NCBI GenBank assembly: GCA_033782935.1 | Contig: JAWQEG010000132.1 | Span: forward strand, 558,001 to 622,000 | Origin: Petrolisthes cinctipes | Taxonomy: Eukaryota; Arthropoda; Malacostraca; Decapoda; Porcellanidae | Direction of reading: 5' to 3' | Length of the DNA stretch: 64,000 bases | Shown: positions 27,889-40,414 of the stretch, piece after piece | Layout: each line of letters starts with the position of its first letter | Position numbering within the stretch: the stretch's first letter is position 1 | The notes under the pieces: model-generated | Told to the model about the DNA's origin: nothing | Seen by the model: the letters and a program-made list of their open reading frames with translations, nothing else | Database searches by the model: none | Position numbers and translations under genes: made by a program

Positions 27889-29649
27889 GTGTTTTGAACC
27901 TGAATTTGGGATGTAGACGGGTACAGAAGATACATACACATATTGACTTTTTGCAGCTAAAATATCGATTTACAGCATGTTTTAGGCCTGTATTTTGAAA
28001 ATACTCTAACACGGAGTAGGCATGTACAGATCGCTTTTGAGACCCAAAAATATCGAATATTCGGGTGTTTTGAGTCTGAATTTGAGATATAAACGGGTAC
28101 AGAAGATGCATGCACATATCGACTTAAAGCACCCAAAATATCGATTTTGAGCATGTTTTGGGCCTGTATTTTGATAATACTCTAACACGGAGTATGCATG
28201 TACAGATGGCTTTTGGGACCCAAAAATATCGAATAATCGGGTGTTTTGAGTCTGAATTTGAGATATAAACGGGTACAAAAGATGCATGCACATATCGAAT
28301 TTGGGTACCTAAAATATCGATTTTGAGCATGTTTTGGGCCTGTATTTTGAAAATACTCTAACACGGTATAGACATGTACAGATCGCTTCTGGGACACAAA
28401 AATATCGAATTTTTGGGTGTTTTGAGCCTGAATTTGAGATATAAACGGGTACAGAAGATGCATGCACATATCGACTTCGGGCACCTAAAATATCGATTTT
28501 TAGCATGTTCTGAGCCTCTATTTTGAAAACATTCTAGCACTGAGTAGGCATGTACAGATCGCTTCTGGGACCCAAAAATATTGAATTTTCTGGTGTTTTG
28601 AGCCTGAATTTGGGATATAACCGGGTACAGAGAATGCATACACATATTGACTTTGTGCACCTAAAATATCGATTTTGAGCATGTTTTGGGCCTATATTTT
28701 AAAAACACTCTAACACGGAGTATGCATGTACAGATCGCTTCTGGGACACAAAAATATCGAATTTTCTGAGTTTTGAGCCTGAATTTGAGATATAAACGGG
28801 TACAGAAGATGCATGCACATATCGACTTTTTGCACCTAAAATATCGATTTTGAGCATGTTTTTGGTCTGTATCTTGAAAACTTTCTAGCAAGAAGTAGGC
28901 ATGTACAGATTGCTTCTGGGACTCAAAAATATCGAATTTTCGAGGGTGTTGAACCTGAATTTGGGATATAGACGGGTACAGAAGATGCATACACATATTG
29001 ACTTTGGGAAGATAAAATATCGATTTACTGCATGTTTTAGGCCTGTATTTTGAAAATACTCTAACACGGAGTATGCATGTACAGATGGCTTTTGGTACCC
29101 AAAAATATCGAATAATCGGGTGTTTTGAGTCTGAATTTGAGATATAAACGGGTACAGAAGATGCATGCACATATCGACTTTGGGCACATAAAATATCGAT
29201 TTTCAGCATGTTTTGGGCCTGTATTTTGAAAATACTCTAACACGGTATAGACATGTACAGATCGCTTCTGGGACACAAAAATTTCGATTTTTTGGGTGTT
29301 TTGAACCTGAATTAGGGATATACACGGGTACAGAAGATGCATACACATATTGACTTTGGCACCTAAAATATCGATTTTCAGCATGTTTTTGGCCTATATT
29401 TTAAAAACACTTTAACACGGAGTATGCACGTACAGATCGCTTCTGGGACCCAAATAAATCGAATTTTTGGGGGTTTTGAGCCAGAATTTGGAATATAACC
29501 GGGTACAGAGGATGCATGCACATATCGACTTTTTGCATCTAAAATATCGATTTTGAGCATGTTTTGGGTCTGTATCTTGAAAAACATTCTAGCAAGGAGT
29601 AGGCATGTACAGATCGCTTCTGGTACCCAAAAATATCGAATTTTCTGGT

Positions 29650-29939
29650 GTTTTGAACCTGAATTTGGGATATAGACGGGTACAGAAGATGCATACACAT
29701 ATTGACTTTGGGCTCCTAAAATATAGATTTTTAGCATGTTTTGGGCCTGTATTTTGAAAATACTTTAACACAGAGTAGGCATGTACAGATCGCTTCTGGG
29801 ACCGAAAAATATCGAATTTTCGGGTGTTTTGAGCCTGAATTAGAGATATAAACGGGTACAGAAGATGCATGCACATATCGAAAATGGGCACCTAAAATAT
29901 CGATTTTGAGCATGTTTTGGGCCTGTATTTTTAAAATAC
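29650..29939 (+). repeat. Start of a third 33-mer unit, interrupted
   Basis: This continues to match unit 2 from 22085 at an offset of 7,565. Near 29940 it changes from the 22375 context (CTTTAACACGG... GGCATGTACAG) to the 22903 context (CTCTAACACGG... GGCATGCACAG). The offset drops to 7,037, so three monomers (528 bp) are skipped in register. Confidence 0.75.
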
Positions 29940-30874
29940 TCTAACACGGAGTAGGCATGCACAGATCGCTTCTGGGACCCAAAAATATCGAATTTTCGGC
30001 TGTTTTGAGCCTGAATTTGAGATATAAACGGGTACAAAAGATGCATGCACATATCGACTATGGGCAGCTAAAATATCGATTTTCAGCATGTTTTGGGCAT
30101 GTATTTTGAAAATACTCAAACACGGAGTAGGCATATACAGATCGCTTCTGGGACCCAAAAATATCGAATTTTCGGGTGTTTTGAGCCTAAATTTGAGATA
30201 TAAACGGGTACAGAACATGCATGCACATATTGACTTTGGTCACCCAAAATATCGATTTTTAGCATGTTCTGAGCCACTATTTTAAAAACATTCTAGCACT
30301 GAGTAGGCATGTACAGATCGCTTCTGGGACCCAAAAATATTGAATTTTCGGGTGTTTTGAGCCTGAATTTGAGATTTAACCGGGTACAGAGAATGCATAC
30401 ACATATTGACTTTGTGCACCTAAAATATCAATTTTCAGCATGTTTTGGGCCTGTATTTTAAAAACACTCTAACACGGAGTATGCAGGTACAGATCGCTTC
30501 TGGGACACAAAAATATCGAATTTTCGGAGTTCTGAGCCTGAATTTGAGATATAAACGGGTACAGAAGATGCATGCACATATAGACTTTTTGCACCTAAAA
30601 TAACGATTTTGAGCATGTTTTTGGTCTGTATCTTGAAAACATTCTAGCAAGAAGTAGGCATGTACAGATTGCTTCTGGGACCCAAAAATATCGAATTTTC
30701 GAGTGTTTTGAACCTGAATTTGGAATATAGACGTGTACAGAAGATGCATACACATATTGACTTTAGGCAGCTAAAATATCGATTTACTGCATGTTTTAGG
30801 CCTGTATTTTGAAAATACTCTAACACGGAGTAAGCATGTACAGATGGCTTTTGGGACCCAAAAATATCGAATAA
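29940..30874 (+). repeat. Satellite stretch between 33-mer and 7-mer blocks
   Basis: About five monomers. The first part follows about 22903-23200 with some differences, for example TGGGCAGCTAAAA against TGGGCAGCAAAAA. Later units resemble those of 9.3-9.9 kb, such as the GTGTACAGAAGATGCATACAC form near 30731 and 9632. Nothing other than satellite is present. Confidence 0.65.
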
Positions 30875-32105
30875 TCGGGTGTTTTCAGTCTGAATTTGAG
30901 ATAAAAACGGGAACAGAAGATGCATGCACATATCGACTATGGGCAGCTAAAATATCGATTTTCAGCGTGTTTTGGGCATGTATTTTGAAAATACTCAAAC
31001 ACGGAGTAGGCATATACAGATCGCTTCTGGGACCCAAAAATATCGAATTTTCGGGTGTTTTGAGCCTAAATTTGAGATATAAACGGGTACAGAACATGCA
31101 TGCACATATTGACTTTGGGCACCCAAAATATCGATTTTTAGCATGTTCTGAGCCACTATTTTAAAAACATTCTAGCACTGAGTAGGCATGTACAGATCGC
31201 TTCTGGGACCCAAAAATATTGAATTTTCGGGTGTTTTGAGCCTGAATTTGAGATATAACCGGGTACAGAGAATGCATACACACATTGACTTTGTGCACCT
31301 AAAATATCAATTTTTAGCATGTTTTGGGCCTGTATTTTAAAAACACTCTAACACAGAGTATGCATGTACAGATCGCTTCTGGGACACAAAAATATCGAAT
31401 TTTCGGAGTTTTGAGCCTGAATTTGAGATATAAACGGGTACAGAAGATGCATGCACATATCGAATTTATGAACCTAAAATATCGATTTTAAAGCATGTTT
31501 TGGGTCTGTATCTTAAAACTTTCTAGCAAGAAGTAGGCATGTACAGATTGCTTCTGGGACCAAAAAATATCGAATTTTCGAGTGTTTTGAACCTGAATTT
31601 AGGATATAGACTGGTACAGAAGATGCATACACATATTGACTATGGGCAGCTAAAATATCGATTTACAGCATGTTTTAGGCCTGTATTTTGAAAATACTCT
31701 AACACGGAGTAGGCATGTACAGATCGCTTTTGGGACCCAAAACTATCGAATATTCGGGTGTTTTGAGTCTGAATTTGAGATATAAACGGGTACAGAAGAT
31801 GCATGCACATATCGACTTAAAGCACCCAAAATATCGATTTTGAGCATGTTTTGGGCCTGTATTTTCAAAATACTCTAACACGGAGTAAACACGTACAGAT
31901 CGCTTTTGGAACACAAAAATATCGAATTTTTGGGTGTTTTGAGCCTGAATTTGAGATATAAACGGGTACAGAAGATTCATGCACATATCGACTTCGGGCA
32001 CCTAAAATATCGATTTTTAGCATGTTCTGAGCCTCTATTTTGAAAACATTCTAGCACTGAGTAGGCATGTACACATCGCTTCTGGGACCCAAAAATATTG
32101 AATTT
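30875..32105 (+). repeat. 7-monomer tandem duplication I, left copy (1,231 bp)
   Basis: Repeated at 32106 to about 33345 at an offset of 1,230-1,231. Both copies share the uncommon GGGTGTTTTCAGTCTG and ACGGGAACAGAAG forms near 30880-30910 and 32111-32141, and the CGGAGTAAACACG form near 31880 and 33113. Confidence 0.8.
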
Positions 32106-33345
32106 TCGGGTGTTTTCAGTCTGAATTTGAGATAAAAACGGGAACAGAAGATGCATGCACATATCGACTATGGGCAGCTAAAATATCGATTTTCAGCGTG
32201 TTTTGGGCATGTATTTTGAAAATACTCAAACACGGAGTAGGCATATACAGATCGCTTCTGGGACCCAAAAATATCGAATTTTCGGGTATTTTGAGCCTAA
32301 ATTTGAGATATAAACGGGTACAGAACATGCATGCACATATTGACTTTGGGCACCCAAAATATCGATTTTTAGCATGTTCTGAGCCACTATTTTAAAAACA
32401 TTCTAGCACTGAGTAGGCATGTACAGATCGCTTCTGGGACCCAAAAATATTGAATTTTCGGGTGTTTTGAGCCTGAATTTGAGATATAACCGGGTACAGA
32501 GGATGCATACACACATTGACTTTGTGCACCTAAAATATCAATTTTTAGCATGTTTTGGGCCTGTATTCTAAAAACACTCTAACACAGAGTATGCATGTAC
32601 AGATCGCTTCTGGGACACAAAAATATCGAATTTTCGGAGTTTTGAGCCTGAATTTGAGATATAAACGGGTACAGAAGATGCATGCACATATCGAATTTAT
32701 GAACCTAAAATATCGATTTTAAAGCATGTTTTGGGTCTGTATCTTAAAACTTTCTAGCAAGAAGTAGGCATGTACAGATTGCTTCTGGGACCAAAAATAT
32801 CGAATTTTCGATTGTTTTGAACCTGAATTTGGGATATAGACTGGTACAGAAGATGCATACACATATTGACTATGGGCAGCTAAAATATCGATTTACAGCA
32901 TGTTTTAGGCCTGTATTTTGAAAATACTCTAACACGGAGTAGGCATGTACAGATCGCTTCAGGCACACAAAAATATCGAATATTCGGGTGTTTTGAGTCT
33001 GAATTTGAGATATAAACGGGTACAGAAGATGCATGCACATATCGACTTAAAGCACCCAAAATATCGATTTTGAGCATGTTTTGGGCCTGTATTTTCAAAA
33101 TACTCTAACACGGAGTAAACACGTACAGATCGCTTTTGGGACACAAAAATATCGAATTTTTGGGTGTTTTGAGCCTGAATTTGAGATATAAACGGGTACA
33201 GAAGATTCATGCACATATCGACTTCGGGCACCTAAAATATCGATTTTTAGCATGTTCTGAGCCTCTATTTTGAAAACATTCTAGCACTGAGTTGGCATGT
33301 ACAGATCGCTTCTGGGACCCAAAAATATTGAATTTTCGGGTGTTT
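32106..33345 (+). repeat. 7-monomer tandem duplication I, right copy
   Basis: Matches 30875-32105 with a few substitutions (for example TCGGGTATTTTG near 32283 against TCGGGTGTTTTG) and one conspicuous clustered change at 32957-32968 that looks like a conversion patch. The copy ends near 33345, where GGGTGTTTTGAACC replaces the expected TTTTCAGTC. Confidence 0.8.
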
Positions 33346-33636
33346 TGAACCTGAATTTGAGATATAACCGGGTACAGAGAATGCATACACATATTGACTT
33401 TGTGCACCTAAAATATCAATTTTCAGCATGTTTTGGGCCTGTATTTTAAAAACAATCTAACACGGAGTATGCAAGTACAGATCGCTTCTGGGACACAAAA
33501 ATATCGAATTTTCGGAGTTTTGAGCCTGAATTTGAGATATAAACGGGTACAGAAGATGCATGCACATATAGACTTTTTGCACCTAAAATATCGATTTCGA
33601 GCATGTTTTTGGTCTGTATCTTTTAAACATTTTAGC
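33346..33636 (+). repeat. Satellite spacer between 7-mer and 6-mer blocks
   Basis: Under two monomers. They resemble 10700-10960 (CTTTTAAACATT form of subunit A near 33620). Only satellite is seen. Confidence 0.6.
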
Positions 33637-34692
33637 AAGAAGTAGGCATGTACAGATTGCTTCTGGGACCCAAAAATATCGAATTTTCGAGTGTTTTGAA
33701 CCTGAATTTGGAATAGAGACGTGTACAGAAGATGCATACACATATTGACTTTTTGAACCAAAAATATCGATTTTGAGCTTGTTTTGGGTCTGTATTTTGA
33801 AAATACTCTAAAACGAAGTAGGCATGTACAGATATCTTTTGTGACACAAAAATATCGAGTTTTCGGGTGTTTTGAGCCTGAATTTGGGATATAAACGTGT
33901 ACAGAAGATGCATACACATATTGACTTTGGGAACCTCAAATATTGATTTTCAGCATGTTTTGGGCCTGTATTTTTAAAATACTCTAACACGGAATAGGCA
34001 TGTACAGATTGCTTCTAGGACCGAAAAATGTTGAATTTTCGGGTATTTTGAGCCTGAATTTGAGATATAATCGGGTACAGAAGATGCATGCACATATCGA
34101 CTATGTGGAGCTAAAATATCGATTTTCAGCATGTTTTGGGCATGTATTTTGAAAATACTCTAACACGGAGTAGACATGTACAGATCGCTTCTGGGACCCA
34201 AAAATCTCGAATTTTTGGGTGTTTTGAGACTGAATTTGAGATATAAACGGGTACAGAAGATGTATGCACATATCGACTTTGTTCACCTAAAATATCGATT
34301 TTCAGTATGTTTTATGGCCTGTATTTTGAAAGTACTCTAACACGGAGTAGACATGTACAGATCGCTTTTGGGACCCAAAAATATTGAATTTTTGGGTGTT
34401 TTGAGCCTGAATTTGAGATATAAACAGGTACTGAAGATGCAGGCACATATCGACTTTTTGCACATAAAATATTGATTTTGAGCTTGTTTTGGGTCTGTAT
34501 CTTAAAAACATTCTAGTAAGGAGTAGGCATGTACAGATCGCTTCTGGGACCCAAAAATATCGAATTTTCGGAGTTTTGAGCCTGAATTTGAGATATAAAC
34601 GGGTACAGACGATACATGCACATATCGACTTTTTGCACCTAAAATATCGATTTTGAGCATGTTTTTGGTCTGTATCTTGAAAACTTTCTTGC
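33637..34692 (+). repeat. 6-monomer tandem duplication, left copy (1,056 bp)
   Basis: Repeated at 34693 to about 35800 at an offset of exactly 1,056 (6 x 176). Shared rare forms include GGAATAGAGACGTG, TTTGAACCAAAAATATC, AGATATCTTTTGTGAC and GTATGTTTTATGGCC. Before about 33637 the flank differs (CTTTTAAACATTTTAGC against CTTGAAAACTTTCTTGC). Confidence 0.8.
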
Positions 34693-35820
34693 AAGAAGTA
34701 GGCATGTACAGATTGCTTCTGGGACCCAAAAATATCGAATTTTCGAGTGTTTTGAACCTGAATTTGGAATAGAGACGTGTACAGAAGATGCATACACATA
34801 TTGACTTTTTGAACCAAAAATATCGATTTTGAGCTTGTTTTGGGTCTGTATTTTGAAAATACTCTAAAACGAAGTAGGCATGTACAGATATCTTTTGTGA
34901 CACAAAAATATCGAGTTTTCGGGTGTTTTGAGCCTGAATTTGGGATATAAACGTGTACAGAAGATGCATACACATATTGACTTTGGGAACCTCAAATATT
35001 GATTTTCAGCATGTTTTGGGCCTGTATTTTTAAAATACTCTAACACGGAATAGGCATGTACAGATTGCTTCTAGGACCGAAAAATGTTGAATTTTCGGGT
35101 ATTTTGAGCCTGAATTTGAGATATAATCGGGTACAGAAGATGCATGCACATATCGACTATGTGGAGCTAAAACATCGATTTTCAGCATGTTTTGGGCATG
35201 TATTTTGAAAATACTCTAACACGGAGTAGACATGTACAGATCGCTTCTGGGACCCAAAAATCTCGAATTTTTGGGTGTTTTGAGACTGAATTTGAGATAT
35301 AAACGGGTACAGAAGATGTATGCACATATCGACTTTGTTCACCTAAAATATCGATTTTCAGTATGTTTTATGGCCTGTATTTTGAAAGTACTCTAACACG
35401 GAGTAGACATGTACAGATCGCTTCTGGGACCCAAAAATATTGAATTTTTGGGTGTTTTGAGCCTGAATTTGAGATATAAACAGGTACTGAAGATGCAGGC
35501 ACATATCGGCTTTTTGCACATAAAATATTGATTTTGAGCTTGTTTTGGGTCTGTATCTTAAAAACATTCTAGTAAGGAGTAGGCATGTACAGATCGCTTC
35601 TGGGACCCAAAAATATCGAATTTTCGGAGTTTTGAGCCTGAATTTGAGATATAAACGGGTACAGACGATACATGCACATATCGACTTTTTGCACCTAAAA
35701 TATCGATTATGAGCATGTTTTTGGTCTGTATCTTGAAAACTTTCTTGCAAGAAGTAGGCATGTACAGATTGCTTCTGGGACCCAAAAATATCGAATTTTC
35801 GAGTGTTTTGAACCTGAATT
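34693..35820 (+). repeat. 6-monomer tandem duplication, right copy
   Basis: Matches the left copy with four substitutions that I noticed: T/C near 35171, T/C near 35422, A/G near 35508 and T/A near 35709. The copy ends near 35800-35820, where GGGATATAGACGGG replaces GGAATAGAGACGTG. Confidence 0.8.
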
Positions 35821-38800
35821 TGGGATATAGACGGGAACAGAAGATGCATACCCATATTGACTTTGGGCTGCTAAAATATCGATTTACAGCAAGTTTTAGG
35901 CCTGTATTTTGAAAATACTCTAACATGGAGTATGCATGTACAGATGGCTTTTGGGACCCAAAAATATCGAATAATCGGGTTTTTTTAGTCTGAATTTGAG
36001 ATATAAACGGGTACAGAAGATGCATGCACATATCGACTTTGGGCACCTAAAATATCGATTTTGAGCATGTTTTGGGCCTGTATATTGAAAATACTCTAAC
36101 ACGGTATAGACATGTACAGATCGCTTCTGGGACCCAAATAAATCGAATTTTCGGGTGTTTTGAGACTGAATTTGAGATATAAACGGGTACAGAAGATGTA
36201 TGCACATATCGACTTTGGGCACCTAAAATATCGATTTTCAGTATGTTTTATAGCCTGTATTTTGAAAGTACTCTAACACGGAGTAGACAAGTAAAGATCG
36301 CTTCTGGGAGCCAAAAATATCGAATTTTCAGGTGTTTTGAGCCTAAATTTTAATTATAAACGGGTACAGAACATGCATGCACCAATCGACATTGGGCACC
36401 TTAAATATCGATTTTTAGCATGAATTGTGCCTATATTTTGAAAATATTCTAGCACTGAGTAGGCATGTACAGATCCCTTCTGGGACCCAAAAATATCGAA
36501 TTTTCGGGTGTTTTGAGCCTGAATTTGGGATATAAACGGGTACAAAAGATGTATGCACATATCGACTTTGGATACCTAAAATGTCGATTTTTAGCATGTT
36601 TTAAGCCTATATTTTAAAAACAATCTAGCAGTGAGTAGACATGTACAGATCGCTTCTGGGACCCAAAAATATTGAATTTTTGGGTGTTTTGAGCCTGAAT
36701 TTGAGATATAAACGGGTACTGAAGATGCAGGCACATATCGACTTTTTGCACCTAAAATATTGATTTTGAGCTTGTTTTGGGTCTGTATCTTAAAAACATT
36801 CTAGTAAGCAGTAGGCATGTACAGATCGCTTCTGGGACCCAAAAATATCGAATTTCCGTTTGTTTTGAACCTGAATTTGGGATATAGACGGGTACAGAAG
36901 ATGCATACACATATTGACTTTGGGCAGCTAAAATATCGATTTTCAGCATGTTTTAGGCCTGTATTTTGAAAATACTCTAACACGGAGTATGCATGTACAG
37001 ATTGCTTCTGGAACCTAAAAATATCGAATTTTCGAGTGTTTTGAACATGAATTTGGGATATAGACGGGTACAGAAGATGCATACACATATTGACTTTTGG
37101 CAGCTAAAATATCGATTTACAGCTTGTTTTGGGCCTCTATTTTAAAAACACTCTAACACGGAGTATGCACGTGCAGATAGCTTCTGGGACCCAAAAATAT
37201 TGAATTTTAGGTGTTTTGAGCCTGAATTTGAGATATAAACGGGTACAGAAGATGCATGCACATATCGACTTTGGGCACCTAAAATATCGAATTTTAGTAT
37301 GTTTTGGGCCTTTATTTTATAAATACTCTAACACGGAGTAGACATGTACAGATCGCTTTTGGGACCCAAAAATATCGAATTTTCGGGTGTTTTCAGCCTG
37401 AATTTGAGATATAAACGGGTACAGAGGAAGCATGCACATATCGACTTTGGACACCTAAAATATCGATTTTTAGCATGTTTTGAGCCCATATTTTGAAAAC
37501 ATTCTAGCACTGAGTATGTATGTACAGATCGCTTAAGGGACCCAAAAATATGGAATTTTCGGGTGTTTTGAGCCTGAATTTGTGATATAAACGGGTACAG
37601 AAGATGCATGCACATATCGACTTTTTGCACTTAAAATATCGATTTTGAGCATGTTTTGGGTGTGTATCTTGAAAACATTCTAGCAAGAAGTAGGTATGTA
37701 CAGATTGCTTCCGGGACCCAAAAATATCGAATTTTCGAGTGTTAAGAACCTGAATTTGGGATATAAACGGGTACAGAAGAAGCATACACATATCGACTTT
37801 GGACACCTAAAATATCGATTTTTAGCATGTTTTGAGCCTATATTTTGAAAACTTTCTAGCACTGAGTATGCATGTACGGATCGCTTAAGTGAACCAAAAA
37901 TATGGAATTTTCGGGTGTTTTGAGCCTGAATTTGAGATATAAACGGGTACAGAAGATGCATGCACATATCGACTTTGGGCACCTAAAATATCGATTTTGA
38001 GCATGTTTTGGGCCTGTATTTTGAAAATACTTTAACACGGAGTAGGCATGTACAGATCGCTTCAGGGACCCAAAAATATCGAATTTTCAGGTGTTTTGAG
38101 CCTGAATTTCAGATATAAACGGGTACAGAAGATTCATGCACATATCGACTTTGGGCACATAAAATATCGATTCTGAACATGTTTTGAGTCTGTATTTTGA
38201 AAAAACTCTAACACGGAGTAGGCATGTACAGATCGCTTCTGGAACCCAAAAATATTGATTTTTTGGGTGTTTTGAGCCAGAATTTGAGATATAAACGGGT
38301 ACAGAAGATGCATGCATATATCGACTTTTTGCACTTAAAATATCGATTTTGAGCATGTTTTGGGTCTGTATCTTGAAAACATTCTAGCAAGGAGTAGGCA
38401 TGTACAGATCGCTTAAGGGACCCAAAAATATCGAATTTTCCGGTGTTTTGAACCTTTATTAGGGATATACACGGGTACAGAAGATGCATACACATATTGA
38501 CTTTGGGCACATAAAATATCGATTTTCAGCATGTTTTGGGCCTGTATTTTATAAACACTCTAACACGGAGTATGCACATACAGATCGCTTCTGGGACCCA
38601 AAAATATTGAATTTTTGGGTGTTTTGAGCCTGAATTTGAGATATAAACGGGTACAGAAGATACATGCACATATCGACTTTGGGCACATAAAATATCGATT
38701 TTGAAGATGTTTTGAGTCTGTATTTTGAAAAAACTCTAACACGGAGTAGGCATGTACAGATCGCTTCTGGGACCCAAAAATATTGATTTTTTGGGTGTTT

Positions 38801-40414
38801 TGAGCCTGAATTTGAGATATAAACGGGTACAGAAGATGCATGCACATATCGACTTTGGACACCTAAAATATCGATTTTGAACAAGTTTTGGGCCTGTATT
38901 TTAAAAACATTCTAGCACTGAGTAGGCATGTGCAGATTGCTTAAGGGACCCAAAAAAACTAATTTTCGGAGTTTTGAGCCAGAATTTGAGATATAAACGG
39001 GTACAGAAGATGCATGCACATATCGACTTTTTGCACTTAAAATATCGATTTTGAGCATGTTTTGGGTCTGTATCTTGAAAACATTCTAGCAAGGAGTAGG
39101 CATGTACAGTTTGCTTCTGGGACCCCAAAATATCGAATTTTCTGGTGTTTTGAACCTGAATTAGGGATATAGACGGGTACAGAAGATGCATACACATATT
39201 GACTTTGGGCACATAAAATATCGATTTTCAGCATGTTTTGGGCCTGTATTTTAAAAACACTCTAACACGGAGTATGCACGTACAGATCGCTTCTGGGACC
39301 CAAAAATATTGAATTTTTGGGTGTTTTGAGCCTGAATTTGAGATATAAACGGGTACAGAAGATGCATGCACATATCGACTTTGGGCACATAAAATATCGA
39401 TTTTTAGTATGTTTTGGGCCTGTATTTTAAAAATACTCTAACACGGAGTAGACATGTACAGATCGCTTTTGGGACCCAAAAATATCGAATTTTCGGGTGT
39501 TTTGAGTTTGAATTTAAGATATAAACGGGTACAGAAGATCCATACACATATTGACTTTGGGCAGCTAAAATATCGATTTTCAGCATGTTTTAGGCCTGTA
39601 TTTTAAAAATACTCTAACAAGGTGTTGACATGTACAGATCGCTTCTGGGACACAAAAATATCGAATTTTTGGGTGTTTTGAGCAGGAATTTGAGATATAA
39701 ACGGGTACAGAAGATGCATGCACATATCGACTTTGGGCACCCAAAATATCGATTTTTAGCATGTTCTGAGCCTCTATTTTGAGAACATTCTAGCACTGAG
39801 TAGGCATGTACAGATCGCTTCTGGGACCCAAAAATATTGAATTTTCGGGTGTTTTGAGCCTGAATTTGAGATATAACCGGGTACAGAGAATGCATACACA
39901 TATCGACTTTTTGCACCTAAAATATCGATTTTGAGCATGTTTTGGGTCTGTAACTTGAAAACTTTCTAGCAAGAAGTAGGCATGTACAGATTGCTTCTGG
40001 GACCTAAAAATATCGAATTATCGAGTGTTTTGAACCTGAATTTGGGATATAGAAGGGTACAGAAGATGCATACACATATTGACTTTGGGCAGCTAAAATA
40101 TCGATTTACATCATGTTTTAGGCCTGTATTTTGAAAATACTCTAACACGGAGTATGCATGTACAGATGGCTTTTGGGACCCAAAAATATCGATTTTTTGG
40201 GTGTTTTGAGCCTGAATTTGAGATATAAACGGGTACAGAAGATGCATGCACATATCGACTTTGGCACACAAAATATCGATTTTTAGTATGTTTTCGGCGT
40301 ATAATTTGAAAATATTCTAGCACTGAGTAGGCATGTACAGATCGCTTCTGGGACACAAAAATATCGAATTTACGGGGTTTTGAGCCAGATTTTGGGATAT
40401 AACCGGGTACAGAG
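35821..40414 (+). repeat. Less homogenised transition zone
   Basis: About 26 monomers with more private substitutions and only short-range similarity. The clearest internal repeat is about 38100-38356 against 38628-38884 (offset 528, three monomers), sharing a CTGTATTTTGAAAAAACTC form. The left-half marker CTTAAAGCACCC and the TTGTGTAAATAC variant are absent. The first right-half marker (GTATAATTTG) appears at about 40299. I read this as the boundary between two homogenisation domains. Confidence 0.65.

Larger units (their letters stand above)
22085..29649 (+). repeat. 33-monomer higher-order repeat, unit 2, expanded to 43 monomers
   Basis: Second tandem copy of the 33-mer. It is 5,805 bp downstream of unit 1 up to about 26128. 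After that it carries an extra 1,760 bp, so everything from 27889 on matches unit 1 at an offset of 7,565 (for example 20073-20552 against 27638-28117, and 21096-21644 against 28661-29209). The extra length is a tandem duplication of ten monomers, listed separately. Confidence 0.85.

Noticed and set aside
35821..40414. Possible non-satellite insertion in the more diverged zone
   Set aside because: Every 176-bp step still shows the TATCGA cores, the GGGACCC block and the ATGCATGCACATATCGAC block, so it is diverged satellite only.
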